Assembly (NCBI RefSeq): GCF_021513255.1
Contig: NZ_CP090977.1
Coordinates: 124,001-188,000, forward strand
Origin: Planococcus sp. 107-1
GTDB taxonomy: Bacteria > Bacillota > Bacilli > Bacillales_A > Planococcaceae
Direction: 5' to 3'
Length of the DNA: 64,000 nucleotides
Of this stretch, positions 27,911 through 37,410 are shown piece after piece. The position numbers were made by a program, and so were the translations under genes. How positions within the stretch are numbered: position 1 is the stretch's first letter; each line of letters starts with the position of its first letter. The notes under the pieces are model-generated. The model saw nothing but the letters and a program-made list of their open reading frames with translations, made no database searches and was not told the origin of the DNA.

Positions 27911-29053
27911 ATGCGGTCCTATTGGTTTTGGTTAATGGTGTTAGGGATTTCCTGGACGATGGGAATTGTCCAGTTATCGGTTGATATGAGTGAGTTGCCG
28001 CTTCGCATCCTTGGAAGTGCATTGTTTTTCGGTTTTTTCTTCTTAGCGCCTTTAGTAAGGAAAACGCCATTGCTCGCATTTATGAATTTGGCATTGATGG
28101 CGTTATTGGCGATCCTCATTTTCTGGCCGCAGCAAGAAGGGGCCTTGAATCCATATCCGCTATTGGTATTTACTATAATTGCCGGGAAAGCGGTCTACCG
28201 TCTTTCTGCAAAATTGGCTATAGCCATCGCTTTGATATTGGTGGCAGGCGCTTTGCTGCATAGTTTAGCCGGGAATTTAGGGCTAGCACCTTTGTTTATC
28301 GGCCTTTACAGTTTAATGGCATGTACGGCTCTAGTGTTCTTTAAGAAGAGCCATGTAGTAGAAGAAGGGCTGAAGGAACGAAATGAAGCGCTGTTGAGTG
28401 AATACCGGAAAATGAAGCGCCGGCTCTTGACGAATGAACAGGCAGCGAGGCAGGAAGAACGCACGCAAATTGCACGCGATATCCACGACTCGGTCGGCCA
28501 TAAGCTGACCGCGCTCTTGATGCAATTGGAAGTCTCGCGGCTGCAAGCGGAAGGCGAAACGGCAAGACAGCTGGAAGAATTAAAGAGCTTAGCGAAAGAA
28601 AGCTTAGAAGAAACACGCAGCGCCGTGAAAACCTTGAAACACGATGAACCGGGAGGCGTAACGGCAATCATCAGTTTGATCCGCAAACTGGAAGCTGAAA
28701 ACTTTCTTCGCATCCAATTTGCGGTTAAGCATGGCGCTTTATCTGCGCCTCTCAGCAATGACCAGATGGTGATTGTTTACCGGGCAGTGCAAGAAGCATT
28801 GACGAATATCATGCGGCATAGCGGCGCACGGGAAGCGGATATTGTCTTCGAAGCGCCTGCAGGGAAAGTGTTCCGTTTCGTAATCACCAATAAAGCAGCA
28901 AGTACGATTTCATTTCATGAAGGGTTCGGTTTGTCTTCCATGCGGGAGAGAATCGAGCAAATCGGTGGTGAATTCAGGGCAGGGCCGGAAAACGGGTTGT
29001 TTGTCGTTAGCGGTTCGTTGCCATTAACGGATGAGGAGAGTGGATTGGAATGA
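27911..29053 (+). CDS. lnrJ: Sensor histidine kinase, NarL/LnrJ type
   Basis: N-terminal membrane block of about six helices, a coiled segment, then the HisKA_3 domain with ARDIHDSVGHKL (phosphorylated His) and a HATPase domain (AVQEALTNIMRHS, the N box; GFGLSSMRERI, the G box). 380 residues from 27911, eleven bases after TGGAGG. The gene order kinase-regulator-ATPase-permease-permease equals lnrJKLMN (yfiJKLMN) of B. subtilis, where LnrJ senses linearmycin and other polyenes in the membrane. Domain call is firm; the lnr assignment rests mainly on order. Confidence 0.82.
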   Translation: MRSYWFWLMVLGISWTMGIVQLSVDMSELPLRILGSALFFGFFFLAPLVRKTPLLAFMNLALMALLAILIFWPQQEGALNPYPLLVFTIIAGKAVYRLSAKLAIAIALILVAGALLHSLAGNLGLAPLFIGLYSLMACTALVFFKKSHVVEEGLKERNEALLSEYRKMKRRLLTNEQAARQEERTQIARDIHDSVGHKLTALLMQLEVSRLQAEGETARQLEELKSLAKESLEETRSAVKTLKHDEPGGVTAIISLIRKLEAENFLRIQFAVKHGALSAPLSNDQMVIVYRAVQEALTNIMRHSGAREADIVFEAPAGKVFRFVITNKAASTISFHEGFGLSSMRERIEQIGGEFRAGPENGLFVVSGSLPLTDEESGLE

Positions 29054-29681
29054 TCCGAATATTACTTGCAGAGGACCAGGCGATGGTGCGGCAAGGGTTG
29101 AAAATGATGATTGAAACCGACCCCGGCATTGAAGTGACTGGAGAAGCGGTGAATGGAAAACAGGCAGTCGCACTATGTGAAACCAAGCGTTTGATCTGAT
29201 CATCATGGATATCCGGATGCCTAAGATGGATGGGCTTGAAGCGACGCGCATTATCCTCTCGCGCTGGCCAACATGCAAAGTGTTGATTTTAACGACTTTC
29301 AATGATGATGAATATGCGCTCGAGGCGCTGAAGAGCGGGGCTTGTGGTTATATGTTAAAAGATGCCGATACGTCAGAGTTGATCCGGTCCATCCGAAGCT
29401 GTTTAGAAGGCGGTCTGGTGTTGGAAGGCCAAGTGGCTGCTAATATTATGCCGAAATTGATGAAACAGCCTGTTCAAGAAAAGGTGCTCGAGTCGCTGAC
29501 GCCGAGGGAACTCGATATCATTTGCCGAATCGGTGAAGGGCGAAGCAACCGGGAAATTTCCGATGAACTGGCTTTATCCGTTGGGACGGTTAAAAACCAT
29601 ATCAGTATGATTTTGGACAAATTGGAGCTTCGCGACCGCACCCAGATTGCGATTTACGCCATCCGCCATGGCCTTGTTTAA
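29050..29681 (+). CDS. lnrK: Response regulator, NarL/LnrK type (one frameshift)
   Basis: Starts at an ATGA overlap with the kinase. Receiver domain: ILLAEDQAMVRQGL, then MDIRMPKMDGLEAT (phospho-acceptor Asp in MDIRMP). C-terminal LuxR helix-turn-helix: LTPRELDIICRIGEGRSNREISDELALSVGTVKNHISMIL. The frame breaks near 29187: ACCAAGCG needs one more base to read ETKAFDLIIMDIRMP. Corrected length 210 residues. Expected to activate the downstream exporter genes. Confidence 0.9.
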
Positions 29682-29726
29682 CAAAAAATGACGGAAGTCA
29701 TGGCATTTTCTAAAAGTAATGACGCA

Positions 29727-29753
29727 AGACAGTGGGCGCACTGTCTTTTTTTA
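29727..29753 (+). terminator. Terminator-like hairpin between regulator and exporter genes
   Basis: AAGACAGT and ACTGTCTT pair across a six-base loop, followed by seven T. It separates the two-component genes from the ABC genes, so exporter expression may need read-through or its own promoter. Confidence 0.75.
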
Positions 29754-29792
29754 CATACACTGGGTTCACAAGATCGAAAGGAGAGGGAGATT

Positions 29793-30726
29793 TTGCTCGA
29801 AACCGAAGAACTGAAAAAGGTATTCAAAGGCAAGACCGCCGTGGAAGGGGCCAGTTTGTATTTAGACAAAGGGGAATCGGTCGGCTTGCTCGGGCCGAAC
29901 GGCGCAGGAAAATCCACGACGATTTCCATGATTTCAACTTTATTGAAACCGACGTCTGGAGATGTGCGGCTTAACGGGAAAAGCGTGATTAAGAATCCAA
30001 GTGAGATGAGGCGGGTGCTAGGGGTGGTGCCGCAGGAAATCGCTCTTTACGGGGAATTGACGGCATATGAGAATTTAAAGTTCTTTGGGCGGATCTACGG
30101 CCTTTCGGGAAAGGCCCTTGAAGATGCGATCCAACGTTCCTTGAATTTGGTCGGCTTGGTTGAGCGGCAAAAAGAAATTGTTAAAACCTATTCCGGTGGG
30201 ATGAAGCGCCGGGTGAATATTGCTGCGGCGATGATGCATGAACCGGAAGTGATTATCATGGACGAACCGACTGTTGGAATCGATCCGCAATCCCGGAGCC
30301 ACATTTTAGAAATGGTGCGGGGAACTCAATCAGGAAAAGGGGTTGACCGTCCTCTATACGAGCCATTACATGGAAGAAGTGGAGCGGTTGTGCGATCGGG
30401 TTTATATCATGGACCACGGAAAAATCATTGCGAGCGGGACAAAAGAAGAGCTGAAAAGCATCCTTTCAAGTGAAGAAACGATATGGATTGAATTGGACCG
30501 GCCCTATCCCGAATTTTTCAAAGAGCTGCAAAAGATTAACACAATCAAACAGGCAGCGGAGACTGAAAAAGGCATTAAGCTCATTATTCCGAAAGGGAGC
30601 CGGATATTAGGCGAAGTATTTCAGGCTTCTGAGCACCATCAAGCACAAATCATCAACGTCAACGTCCAGACCCCGAGCCTCGAAGATGTGTTTTTGCATT
30701 TGACCGGCCGGAAACTGAGAGATTGA
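29793..30726 (+). CDS. lnrL: ABC exporter ATPase, LnrL type (one frameshift)
   Basis: Start is the TTG at 29793 behind AGGAGAGGGAG. Walker A GPNGAGKST, signature TYSGGMKRR, Walker B IIMDEPTVGID, and a C-terminal DrrA-like extension. The frame breaks at 30318-30323: GCGGGGAACTC should be GCGGGAACTC, giving VRELNQEKGLTVLYTSHYMEEVERLCDRVY, the H-loop. 310 residues after correction. It pairs with the two ABC-2 permeases that follow. Confidence 0.9.
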
Positions 30727-30738
30727 GGAGGCGGTCCC

Positions 30739-32007
30739 ATGTTTACGTTTTTGAAAAAAGACCTGCTTGTTTTATTTCGCGACCGGACTGAGCTGATCAT
30801 TCTCTTGGCAATGCCGTTCATTTTGATTGCGATTCTGGGCTTTGCATTAAGCGGGCTTCTTAGTGGGAATTCGGAAGTCCTGTCGATGGAAGTCGCGGTT
30901 GTCCAGGAAGACGACGAGCAGCAAGGGCTCAGCCGCTTTAAAGAGGCATTAGGGAATTCGGAACTGCCAGCTGAAGCGCAAAACGGCATGATGGCGGCGG
31001 CAGAAGAAATGAGCCCTTCAGCTCTGCTGCAGGAAGTGTTGAAAGATGAGAGTTTGAGCAGTTTAGTGACGGCGAGGGAAATGAATGCAGCCGCCGCCAA
31101 ACGTGCACTCGAAGATGAGGAGATCGTAGCCATTCTCACACTCCCTGAAAACTTCACGTTCGATGCTTTGCAAAAAATGATGTTGGGTGCAGGCAACGGG
31201 AGTGAACTTCAATTGATGGTTTCCGATTATGCAGAAACGCAGTCTGGAGTGTTCCAGAATATTTTGGACGAATTTGTCTGGTCGCTGAATTTTGAAAGTG
31301 CGATTGCGCAAGCAGCAAACGGAGAGCGTGCAGCTAGTGAAACCCAATCTGAAATCGGAGGGGTGGAAAGCGTCTCTGCTGTCGCGCCGATCAGTTCTTT
31401 CCAATACTATACGATTGGCATGGCGGTTATGTTTGCGCTTTTTGTGGGCGGTTCCATCGCCGGCATTGCTTTTGTGGAAAAACAGCAATTCGTCTTTAAC
31501 CGAATTTTGCTGTCAGACCGCCATCCCTTCGCTTATCTTGGAGGAAAAGCCATTTCGGCAACATTGGTCACTTTTTTCCAGTTCTGTATTTTGTTTTTCT
31601 TTTCATCGTTGATTTTTCAAGCCTTCGATTTGACGGATCTGTCGTTCTGGCCAGGCATGCTGTTGATCGCTTTCTGTTTAGCGTTATGTGTCGGAGCGAT
31701 TGCAGCATTTCTAACGGCTTTACTGATGCGGTTCAATAATGACACCATCGCTACGGTATTTTCAGGCGGCATTGTCACGATTTTCGCCTTTTTAGGAGGA
31801 AGCTTTACACCAACTGAAGGCTTGCCTGTTTTCATCCGGCAATTGGGCAGCTGGACGCCAAATGGTGCTTCTTTGAATGCTTTTCTGTTGTGGGTGCAAA
31901 ACTTGGATATCGGCCTGCTTTGGGAACCGCTTAGCCGGGTTCTATTGGCAACGGTCATCCTGCTCGTTTTAAGCTTTCTGTTATTTCCAAGAAAAGGGGA
32001 GGCGTAA
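30739..32007 (+). CDS. lnrM: ABC-2 type permease, LnrM type
   Basis: 422 residues: one N-terminal helix, a large extracytoplasmic domain (about residues 45-215, acidic and Ala-rich) and five to six C-terminal helices with GMAVMFALFVGGSIAGIAFVEKQQFVFNRILLSD, the ABC-2 signature region. Intact. Twelve bases after the ATPase gene. Forms the exporter membrane part with the next gene. Confidence 0.85.
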   Translation: MFTFLKKDLLVLFRDRTELIILLAMPFILIAILGFALSGLLSGNSEVLSMEVAVVQEDDEQQGLSRFKEALGNSELPAEAQNGMMAAAEEMSPSALLQEVLKDESLSSLVTAREMNAAAAKRALEDEEIVAILTLPENFTFDALQKMMLGAGNGSELQLMVSDYAETQSGVFQNILDEFVWSLNFESAIAQAANGERAASETQSEIGGVESVSAVAPISSFQYYTIGMAVMFALFVGGSIAGIAFVEKQQFVFNRILLSDRHPFAYLGGKAISATLVTFFQFCILFFFSSLIFQAFDLTDLSFWPGMLLIAFCLALCVGAIAAFLTALLMRFNNDTIATVFSGGIVTIFAFLGGSFTPTEGLPVFIRQLGSWTPNGASLNAFLLWVQNLDIGLLWEPLSRVLLATVILLVLSFLLFPRKGEA

Positions 32008-32009
32008 GC

Positions 32010-33112
32010 ATGAAATCAGTATTTCTATTGCAATGGCAAAGATTTCGCCGGGCCCCAGTCATGGTCTTGTCATTCTTGGTCATGACCATTGTCTTTGTAG
32101 CAGCACTGGCCGGCAATAATCCGGCGGAAAGGCCGGCTATTCTTGCTTATGCTGATGAATCATTGCCTGTAGCGGAGGCCGAAGAATGGGTGGCTTCGTT
32201 AAATGAATCGGAAGAGTTTAAGTTTGAATTGATGAATGAAAATGAGGTACGTGAAGCGGTTTCCGCAGGGGATACCCCGCTTGCTTTGCGACTCATGGAT
32301 GACGATTACCGGATTGTGCTGGCGGCAGACGATATGGGACGCTTTGTCCTGGAAGCATTTTTGGATCGGAAATACCGCGAGGAAATACGATTTCAGCAAA
32401 TCGAACAGCAAATAGCCGGAGGCGATATCCGGACAGAAGTGGCAGCTGGTTTGGAAGAACCGCACTCCAAGTAACGACTTCCACTTTGGATGGCAAGGCG
32501 GAATTCCAGTACGACAACCAATTGCAGCTGCTGTTTGGGATGACGCTGTTTTTCTCGGTTTATACCATTATGTTCAGTTTGATGAAAATTGTAGAAGAAA
32601 AAAGAATGGGCACCTGGAATCGTTTGATCTTATCGCCAGTCGGGAAATGGGAGATCTATCTTGGCCATCTGGCGTATAGCTTTACCATCGGGTATGTGCA
32701 GATTTCCTTGATTTTCATTTTGTTTAAGTATGCATTCGGATTTGATGTGGGTGACCGTTTCGGTGCCATCTTGCTGATCATCGCTTGCTATACGTTCGCT
32801 ATCGTCGCACTCAGCATGCTTGTGATGAGCCTTGTCAGCCGGCCGCAGCAGCTTCAAGCGGTCGTTCCGATTATCGCAACAGGCATGGCCATGATCGGCG
32901 GCGCGTTTTGGCCGATTGAATTGGTCAGCAACAATATCTTATTGACGATCTCCAAAATCCTACCGATCACTTACGGATTAGATGCACTGAAAGGCGTCGC
33001 CATCTATGACCGCACCTGGCAAGAACTGAGTGAACCGTTGTCGATTCTCTTGCTGTTCGGCGTTGTCTGCATGGGCATTGGGATCAATTTGATGGAACGT
33101 CGGAGTTCTTAA
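32010..33112 (+). CDS. lnrN: ABC-2 type permease, LnrN type (one frameshift)
   Basis: Second permease, with the same plan as its neighbour: N-terminal helix, external domain, then membrane helices with MFSLMKIVEEKRMGTWNRLILSP. The frame breaks near 32461. GAACCGCACTCC needs one more base (for instance CCCGCA) to read LEEPALQVTTSTLDGKAEFQ. Corrected length about 367 residues. Last gene of the unit, followed by a terminator. Confidence 0.88.
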
Positions 33113-33153
33113 TGGAGTAAGCTAAGTCGAGCTTAGAAAAATCAATAAAACAC

Positions 33154-33187
33154 AAAAAAGAGGAACCGCTGCTCGCGGTCCCTCTTT
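33154..33187. terminator. Bidirectional terminator
   Basis: AAAGAGGAACCGC pairs with GCGGTCCCTCTTT (one mismatch) around TGCTC. It separates the convergent exporter and binding-protein genes. Confidence 0.85.
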
Positions 33188-33191
33188 GCTT

Positions 33192-34037
33192 TTATTCCTC
33201 GATTTCAACTTTCTGGGTAACATCTGCTCCGTTGAAGAATTCAGCGGAAATTTCCGCGATTGTGCCGTCTTCAAGCATTTCTTCAATAGCGCCATTGATG
33301 TTTTCAGCTAGTTCCTGATGATCTTTGTTCATTACCACGCCGACATCAGAAGGGCTGTATTTCAAGTTCGGATGAATCGTAATTTCCAGTTCCGGGAAAG
33401 CTGCAATCGCCAAAGTCTGCAGGTAATAATCGTTTAAAATGACGTCCGTGCGACCGATTGCCACGTCGCGAAGGTAGACTTCGTTCGTAGCGTTGTCGTA
33501 GACAACTTCTTCAGCGCCGTATTCACGTGCTGTATCCATATAGACGGAAGTAGAGGCGCCGGCTGCTTTCTTGCCTTTTAAATCTTCCAAAGTTTCGATG
33601 CCTGACAAATCGTCTTTACGGACAATGGCTGTCCCGTATGAATATTTAAAAGGTGTTGAGAAAGTAAATTTCTCTTTGCGGTCTTCCGTAATCTCAATGT
33701 CGTTAGAAGCAAGATCCACTTGCCCGGTCTGTACGGAAGTCAGCATTTCGTCAAACCCGAGTTCGGTGAATTCAATTTCAAGTTCCAAGCGTTCCCCCAG
33801 TTCCCGTACAACTTCCACCTCGAAGCCGGTCAATTTATCTGTACCTTCTTCGCGGTAAGAAGTGGGGAATAAGGTGCCGGATGTCGCCACATTCAACGTA
33901 CCTTCTTCTTGAATTTCATCCCATGCTGTCGCTTCTTCTTTAACCGTTTCTTCTTCGTTGCCGCAAGCAGCCAATAATGACAAGGAAAGCGTTCCCGCTA
34001 TCAATGCCAACCCTTTGTTCGTGAATAACCTCTTCAT
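33192..34037 (-). CDS. Amino-acid ABC transporter substrate-binding lipoprotein (family 3)
   Basis: 281 residues from the ATG at 34037 (behind AAAGGGAGATTGAA). Lipobox L-A-A-C near residue 24. SBP_bac_3 core: LNVATSGTLFPTSYREEGTDKLTGFEVEVVRELGERL, then LASNDIEITEDRKEKFTFSTPF. It resembles cystine-binding TcyA/YxeM proteins. No permease or ATPase gene lies next to it, so it must work with subunits encoded elsewhere. Ligand not assignable from sequence. Confidence 0.85.
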   Translation of the reverse strand: MKRLFTNKGLALIAGTLSLSLLAACGNEEETVKEEATAWDEIQEEGTLNVATSGTLFPTSYREEGTDKLTGFEVEVVRELGERLELEIEFTELGFDEMLTSVQTGQVDLASNDIEITEDRKEKFTFSTPFKYSYGTAIVRKDDLSGIETLEDLKGKKAAGASTSVYMDTAREYGAEEVVYDNATNEVYLRDVAIGRTDVILNDYYLQTLAIAAFPELEITIHPNLKYSPSDVGVVMNKDHQELAENINGAIEEMLEDGTIAEISAEFFNGADVTQKVEIEE

Positions 34038-34127
34038 TTCAATCTCCCTTTCTTTTATAAATACTCTATTCAAAACATATCATTTAATTGCGCAAATCAA
34101 ACCTGTTTCAAAATTCTTTTTATTCTA

Positions 34128-34156
34128 TTGACCATAGTGGTCGAAAGGTGTATTCT
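34128..34156 (+). promoter_or_regulatory. Promoter of the tetR-ABC operon
   Basis: TTGACC (34128-34133), 17-base spacer, TATTCT (34151-34156). Good sigma-A spacing. It overlaps the first palindromic operator. Confidence 0.7.
34130..34142. promoter_or_regulatory. TetR operator, copy 1
   Basis: Perfect palindrome GACCA-TAG-TGGTC, overlapping the -35 box and spacer. A second copy lies 33 bases downstream, measured centre to centre. Confidence 0.75.
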
Positions 34157-34162
34157 AGAGTC

Positions 34163-34175
34163 GACCAAGGTGGTC
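34163..34175. promoter_or_regulatory. TetR operator, copy 2
   Basis: Perfect palindrome GACCA-AGG-TGGTC, just past the expected transcription start. With copy 1 it frames the promoter, the usual layout for TetR autorepression. Confidence 0.75.
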
Positions 34176-34197
34176 TAAAGAGGGCGGGGAACGAAAT

Positions 34198-34818
34198 ATG
34201 GAGAAATTCAAAAGTTTAGATGTGTTGAAACAACAGGCCATTCTAGAAGCGGCATTGGAAGAGTTTGCGGAATATGGATACGATACCGCTTCCACTAATC
34301 GCATTGTCAAAAAGGCTGGAATCGGAAAAGGCATGTTGTTTTATTATTTTAATAGCAAGAAAGAATTGTTCCATCATTTGGTGAGTTATAGTTTTGATCT
34401 CGTTGTAAAAGAATATTTCAATTTAGTAGACCTGTCAGAAAGGGATTTTATCGAACGGTTTAAACAGGCGTCGAAAGTGAAGTTGAAAGCGCAGACGGAA
34501 AACAGGCATGTATTCAATTTTATCGGGATGGTGATGCTCGAAAAGGAGCTGGAGCTGCCGGAAGATCTGCAAAAGCAATTCAAAGAATTACAGCGCTTGG
34601 GCTATGCACTGCTCTATGAAGGAATTGACAAATCATTGTTCAAGCAAGAGATGGATGTTGAAAAGACCTTCAATTTAATCCGCTGGGCTATTGAGGGCTA
34701 TCAAAATGAACTGCTGCGAAAGCTGGAAGGGCAGAAGATGGCAGCGATCGATTTTGATCCGTATTGGCAGGAGTTTTATGAATACCTGGATATTTTAAAA
34801 CGCAGCTTTTATAAGTAA
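34198..34818 (+). CDS. TetR family repressor of the adjacent ABC exporter
   Basis: 206 residues. The N-terminal DNA-binding domain is clear: LEAALEEFAEYGYDTASTNRIVKKAGIGKGMLFYYFNSKKELFHHL. The C-terminal ligand domain ends in WQEFYEYLDILKRSFYK. Two palindromic operators overlie its own promoter, and the exporter genes follow within 13 bases, so it probably represses the whole operon until a drug binds. Confidence 0.9.
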   Translation: MEKFKSLDVLKQQAILEAALEEFAEYGYDTASTNRIVKKAGIGKGMLFYYFNSKKELFHHLVSYSFDLVVKEYFNLVDLSERDFIERFKQASKVKLKAQTENRHVFNFIGMVMLEKELELPEDLQKQFKELQRLGYALLYEGIDKSLFKQEMDVEKTFNLIRWAIEGYQNELLRKLEGQKMAAIDFDPYWQEFYEYLDILKRSFYK

Positions 34819-34830
34819 GGGGTGAAAGTG

Positions 34831-35754
34831 ATGAGCGTATTGAAGACTAGCGGACTGACAAAAAAATTCGGTGATTTCGCGGCGTTAGACGGCGTGGATA
34901 TTGAAGTGGCCGAAGGCGAAGTGTACGGCTTTATCGGTCCGAACGGCGCTGGTAAATCAACGGCGATCCGGGTGCTGTTGGGGATTTTGAAAGCGAGTTC
35001 CGGCAAAGCGGAAATCTTCGGGATGGATGCTTGGAAAGAATCGGTGAACATCCATAAAAGAGTGGCTTATGTACCGGGGGATGTGAATTTATGGCCGAAT
35101 TTGACGGGCGGTGAAGTAATCGACCTGTTCATGAAGCTGAATGGAAACGGTGATAAGGGCAGAAGAGACGAATTGACCCGTCGATTCGATTTGGATCCGA
35201 CCAAAAAATGCCGGACCTATTCGAAAGGGAACCGGCAAAAAGTCGCGCTGGTTGCCGCTTTTTCGTCAAACGCAGATTTGTATATTCTGGATGAACCAAC
35301 TTCAGGCTTGGATCCGTTAATGGAGCGCATCTTCCAAGAATGTGTCATGGAAGCGAAAGCACAAGGGAAAAGTATTTTATTGTCGAGCCACATCTTATCG
35401 GAAGTGGAAAAATTATGCGATAAAGTGGCGATCATCCGGCAAGGGAAAATTATCGAAACCGGCAGCTTGCAGGATCTCCGGCATTTGACAGGGACGGTCA
35501 TGCTTGTCGAAACGCAACGGCCGATGCCTTTATTGCATGAAGTCAAAGGAGTTCGAGGCATCGAGGAACAAGGGGATGCCCTTTCTTTCCAAGTGGATGC
35601 GGAGGAATTGGATCGTGTGATCCGCTATGTCAGCGAATTTGGCATCGTGCGGATGGAAAGCGCTCCACCAACTTTGGAAGAGTTGTTCATGCGCCATTAC
35701 GAAGAAAGCAGCGAAGTGGACCGGAAAGGGGAGGAGGCGGTACACCGTGGCTAA
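34831..35754 (+). CDS. ABC exporter ATPase (antibiotic resistance type)
   Basis: 307 residues from the ATG at 34831, ten bases after AGGGG. Walker A GPNGAGKST, signature YSKGNRQK (a degenerate LSGGQ), Walker B LYILDEPTSGLDPL and a switch His (LSSHILSEV). The SKGNRQK form is usual in this exporter subgroup. It overlaps the permease gene by eight bases. Confidence 0.9.
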   Translation: MSVLKTSGLTKKFGDFAALDGVDIEVAEGEVYGFIGPNGAGKSTAIRVLLGILKASSGKAEIFGMDAWKESVNIHKRVAYVPGDVNLWPNLTGGEVIDLFMKLNGNGDKGRRDELTRRFDLDPTKKCRTYSKGNRQKVALVAAFSSNADLYILDEPTSGLDPLMERIFQECVMEAKAQGKSILLSSHILSEVEKLCDKVAIIRQGKIIETGSLQDLRHLTGTVMLVETQRPMPLLHEVKGVRGIEEQGDALSFQVDAEELDRVIRYVSEFGIVRMESAPPTLEELFMRHYEESSEVDRKGEEAVHRG

Positions 35755-37351
35755 TCACCTTTTTGACGGAACCGGCGAGCTGATTCGGTTAATCGTGCGG
35801 CGCGATCGCATCCGGATTGCCGCTTGGCTCCTGGGCTTTGCACTGATGACACTGGCCACTGCCGCCGCTTTTACCGACTTATATCAAAATGCGGCAGAAC
35901 GGCAAGCGCTCGCGGAAACGATGAAGAACCCGGCGATGACCGCGATGGTAGGACCAGGATTCGGTCTGGCGAACTATACGAACGGAGCCATGATGGCGCA
36001 TCAAATGCTCTTGATGACCGCAGTCGTTGTCGGATTGATGAGTGTGTTGCTGGTGACGCGGAATACCCGTGCAGAGGAAGAAGACGGACGAACAGAAATG
36101 ATCCGTTCACTTCCGGTTGGCCGGTTGTCCGGATTGCAGTCGACTTTATGGGTCATGCTGGCAGTCAATGTCCTGCTCACTTTAATTATCGGTTTCGGTT
36201 TGTATGCGCTCGGAATTGAAGGCATGGATTTGGAAGGCTCTCTTTTATACGGGGCGGCTTTAGGCTCAACAGGTTTGGTGTTCGCCGCTATTACGGCCGT
36301 ATTTGCCCAGTTGTCTCAAAGTTCGCGGGGAACGCTTGGCTGGTCAGTAGCTGTATTGTTGCTCGCGTATTTGATCCGAGGGATTGGAGATGTCGGCAAC
36401 GAAGTCTTATCCTGGTTCTCGCCGCTTGGCTGGGCAGTCCGCTCGGAAGTCTACGTCAATAACTACTGGTGGCCGGTTTTATTGACCATTGGTGTGGCTT
36501 TGGCAATTTCAGGACTCGCCCTTTACTTGAATTCGATCCGTGATTTGGGTTCAGGATTCTTTCCGGCGAGAACGGGCCGGATCCACGCATCTTCGGCAAT
36601 GTTGAGCCCTTTCGGTTTGGCGTTCCGTTTGCAGCGCACCGGCATCATCGCTTGGGCGATCGGCATGTTCGTGCTCGGAGCTTCTTACGGCTCGGTGCTT
36701 GGAGACTTAGAAGCCTTTTTCGCCGATGTAGATTTGATGCAGGAGCTGCTGGTAGTCCAGGAAGGCTTTACTCTAGTGGAACAATTTTTGCCGATTTTGA
36801 TGTCTGTGCTCGCGATTATCGCTGCCATTCCGTCTCTCCTGGCCTTTTTGAAATTAAAGAGTGAAGAAAAAAATGGCCGTATCGAACATCTCCTGGGAAG
36901 AGCGGTATCGAGAACCCGTTTGATGGGAAGTTATTTGGTGCTCGCTTTTCTTATCAGCATTGTGATGACTTCCATGGCGGGCCTCGGAATGGGGATCGTC
37001 GGCAATTCGTTGATGGATGAAACACTGCCGCTTTCCACTTTCTATTATGCAGCCATCGTCTATTTGCCTGCTATTTGGGCGATGATTGGCTTGTCGGCCT
37101 TGTTAATGGGGTGGTTCAAATCGTTGACCGGTTTTGTCTGGCTTTATTTGGCGTTTTCCTTTGTGGTGGTTTACATGGGCAGCCTGTTTCAATTTCCGGA
37201 ATGGGTGGTGAAAATCTCGCCGTTCGGCCACATCCCCGGATGGCCGATCGAATCGATGGATTTCGGAACAGCCGCTATGCTGACAGGAATTGCAGTCCTA
37301 TTGGCGATTGCCGGCGTTATCGGCTACAACAAAAGAGATATCGGATTGTGA
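35747..37351 (+). CDS. Large ABC exporter permease (COG3559/TnrB3-like)
   Basis: 534 residues from a GTG at 35747 behind GGGGAGGAGG; longer upstream starts lie inside the ATPase gene. Twelve predicted helices arranged as two similar halves (RIAAWLLGFALMTLATAAAFTDLY and TGIIAWAIGMFVLGASYGSVLGDLE), as in exporters of polyketide and ionophore antibiotics (tetronasin TnrB3 family). With the ATPase and TetR it forms a complete drug-responsive efflux unit. Substrate unknown. Confidence 0.82.
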   Translation: MANHLFDGTGELIRLIVRRDRIRIAAWLLGFALMTLATAAAFTDLYQNAAERQALAETMKNPAMTAMVGPGFGLANYTNGAMMAHQMLLMTAVVVGLMSVLLVTRNTRAEEEDGRTEMIRSLPVGRLSGLQSTLWVMLAVNVLLTLIIGFGLYALGIEGMDLEGSLLYGAALGSTGLVFAAITAVFAQLSQSSRGTLGWSVAVLLLAYLIRGIGDVGNEVLSWFSPLGWAVRSEVYVNNYWWPVLLTIGVALAISGLALYLNSIRDLGSGFFPARTGRIHASSAMLSPFGLAFRLQRTGIIAWAIGMFVLGASYGSVLGDLEAFFADVDLMQELLVVQEGFTLVEQFLPILMSVLAIIAAIPSLLAFLKLKSEEKNGRIEHLLGRAVSRTRLMGSYLVLAFLISIVMTSMAGLGMGIVGNSLMDETLPLSTFYYAAIVYLPAIWAMIGLSALLMGWFKSLTGFVWLYLAFSFVVVYMGSLFQFPEWVVKISPFGHIPGWPIESMDFGTAAMLTGIAVLLAIAGVIGYNKRDIGL

Positions 37352-37353
37352 AC

Positions 37354-37397
37354 AAGCCGGTGGAAGATGAAATCCTTCATTTTCCGCCGGCTTTTTG
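37354..37397 (+). terminator. Terminator of the tetR-ABC operon
   Basis: AAGCCGG...GGAA...ATGAA pairs with TTCAT...TTCC...CCGGCTT, then TTTTT. Confidence 0.85.
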
Positions 37398-37410
37398 CGT
37401 GGATTCGGCT

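Noticed and set aside
35627..35746. Longer N-terminus for the exporter permease
   Set aside because: It would be read entirely inside the ATPase gene in another frame; GGGGAGGAGG precedes the GTG at 35747.
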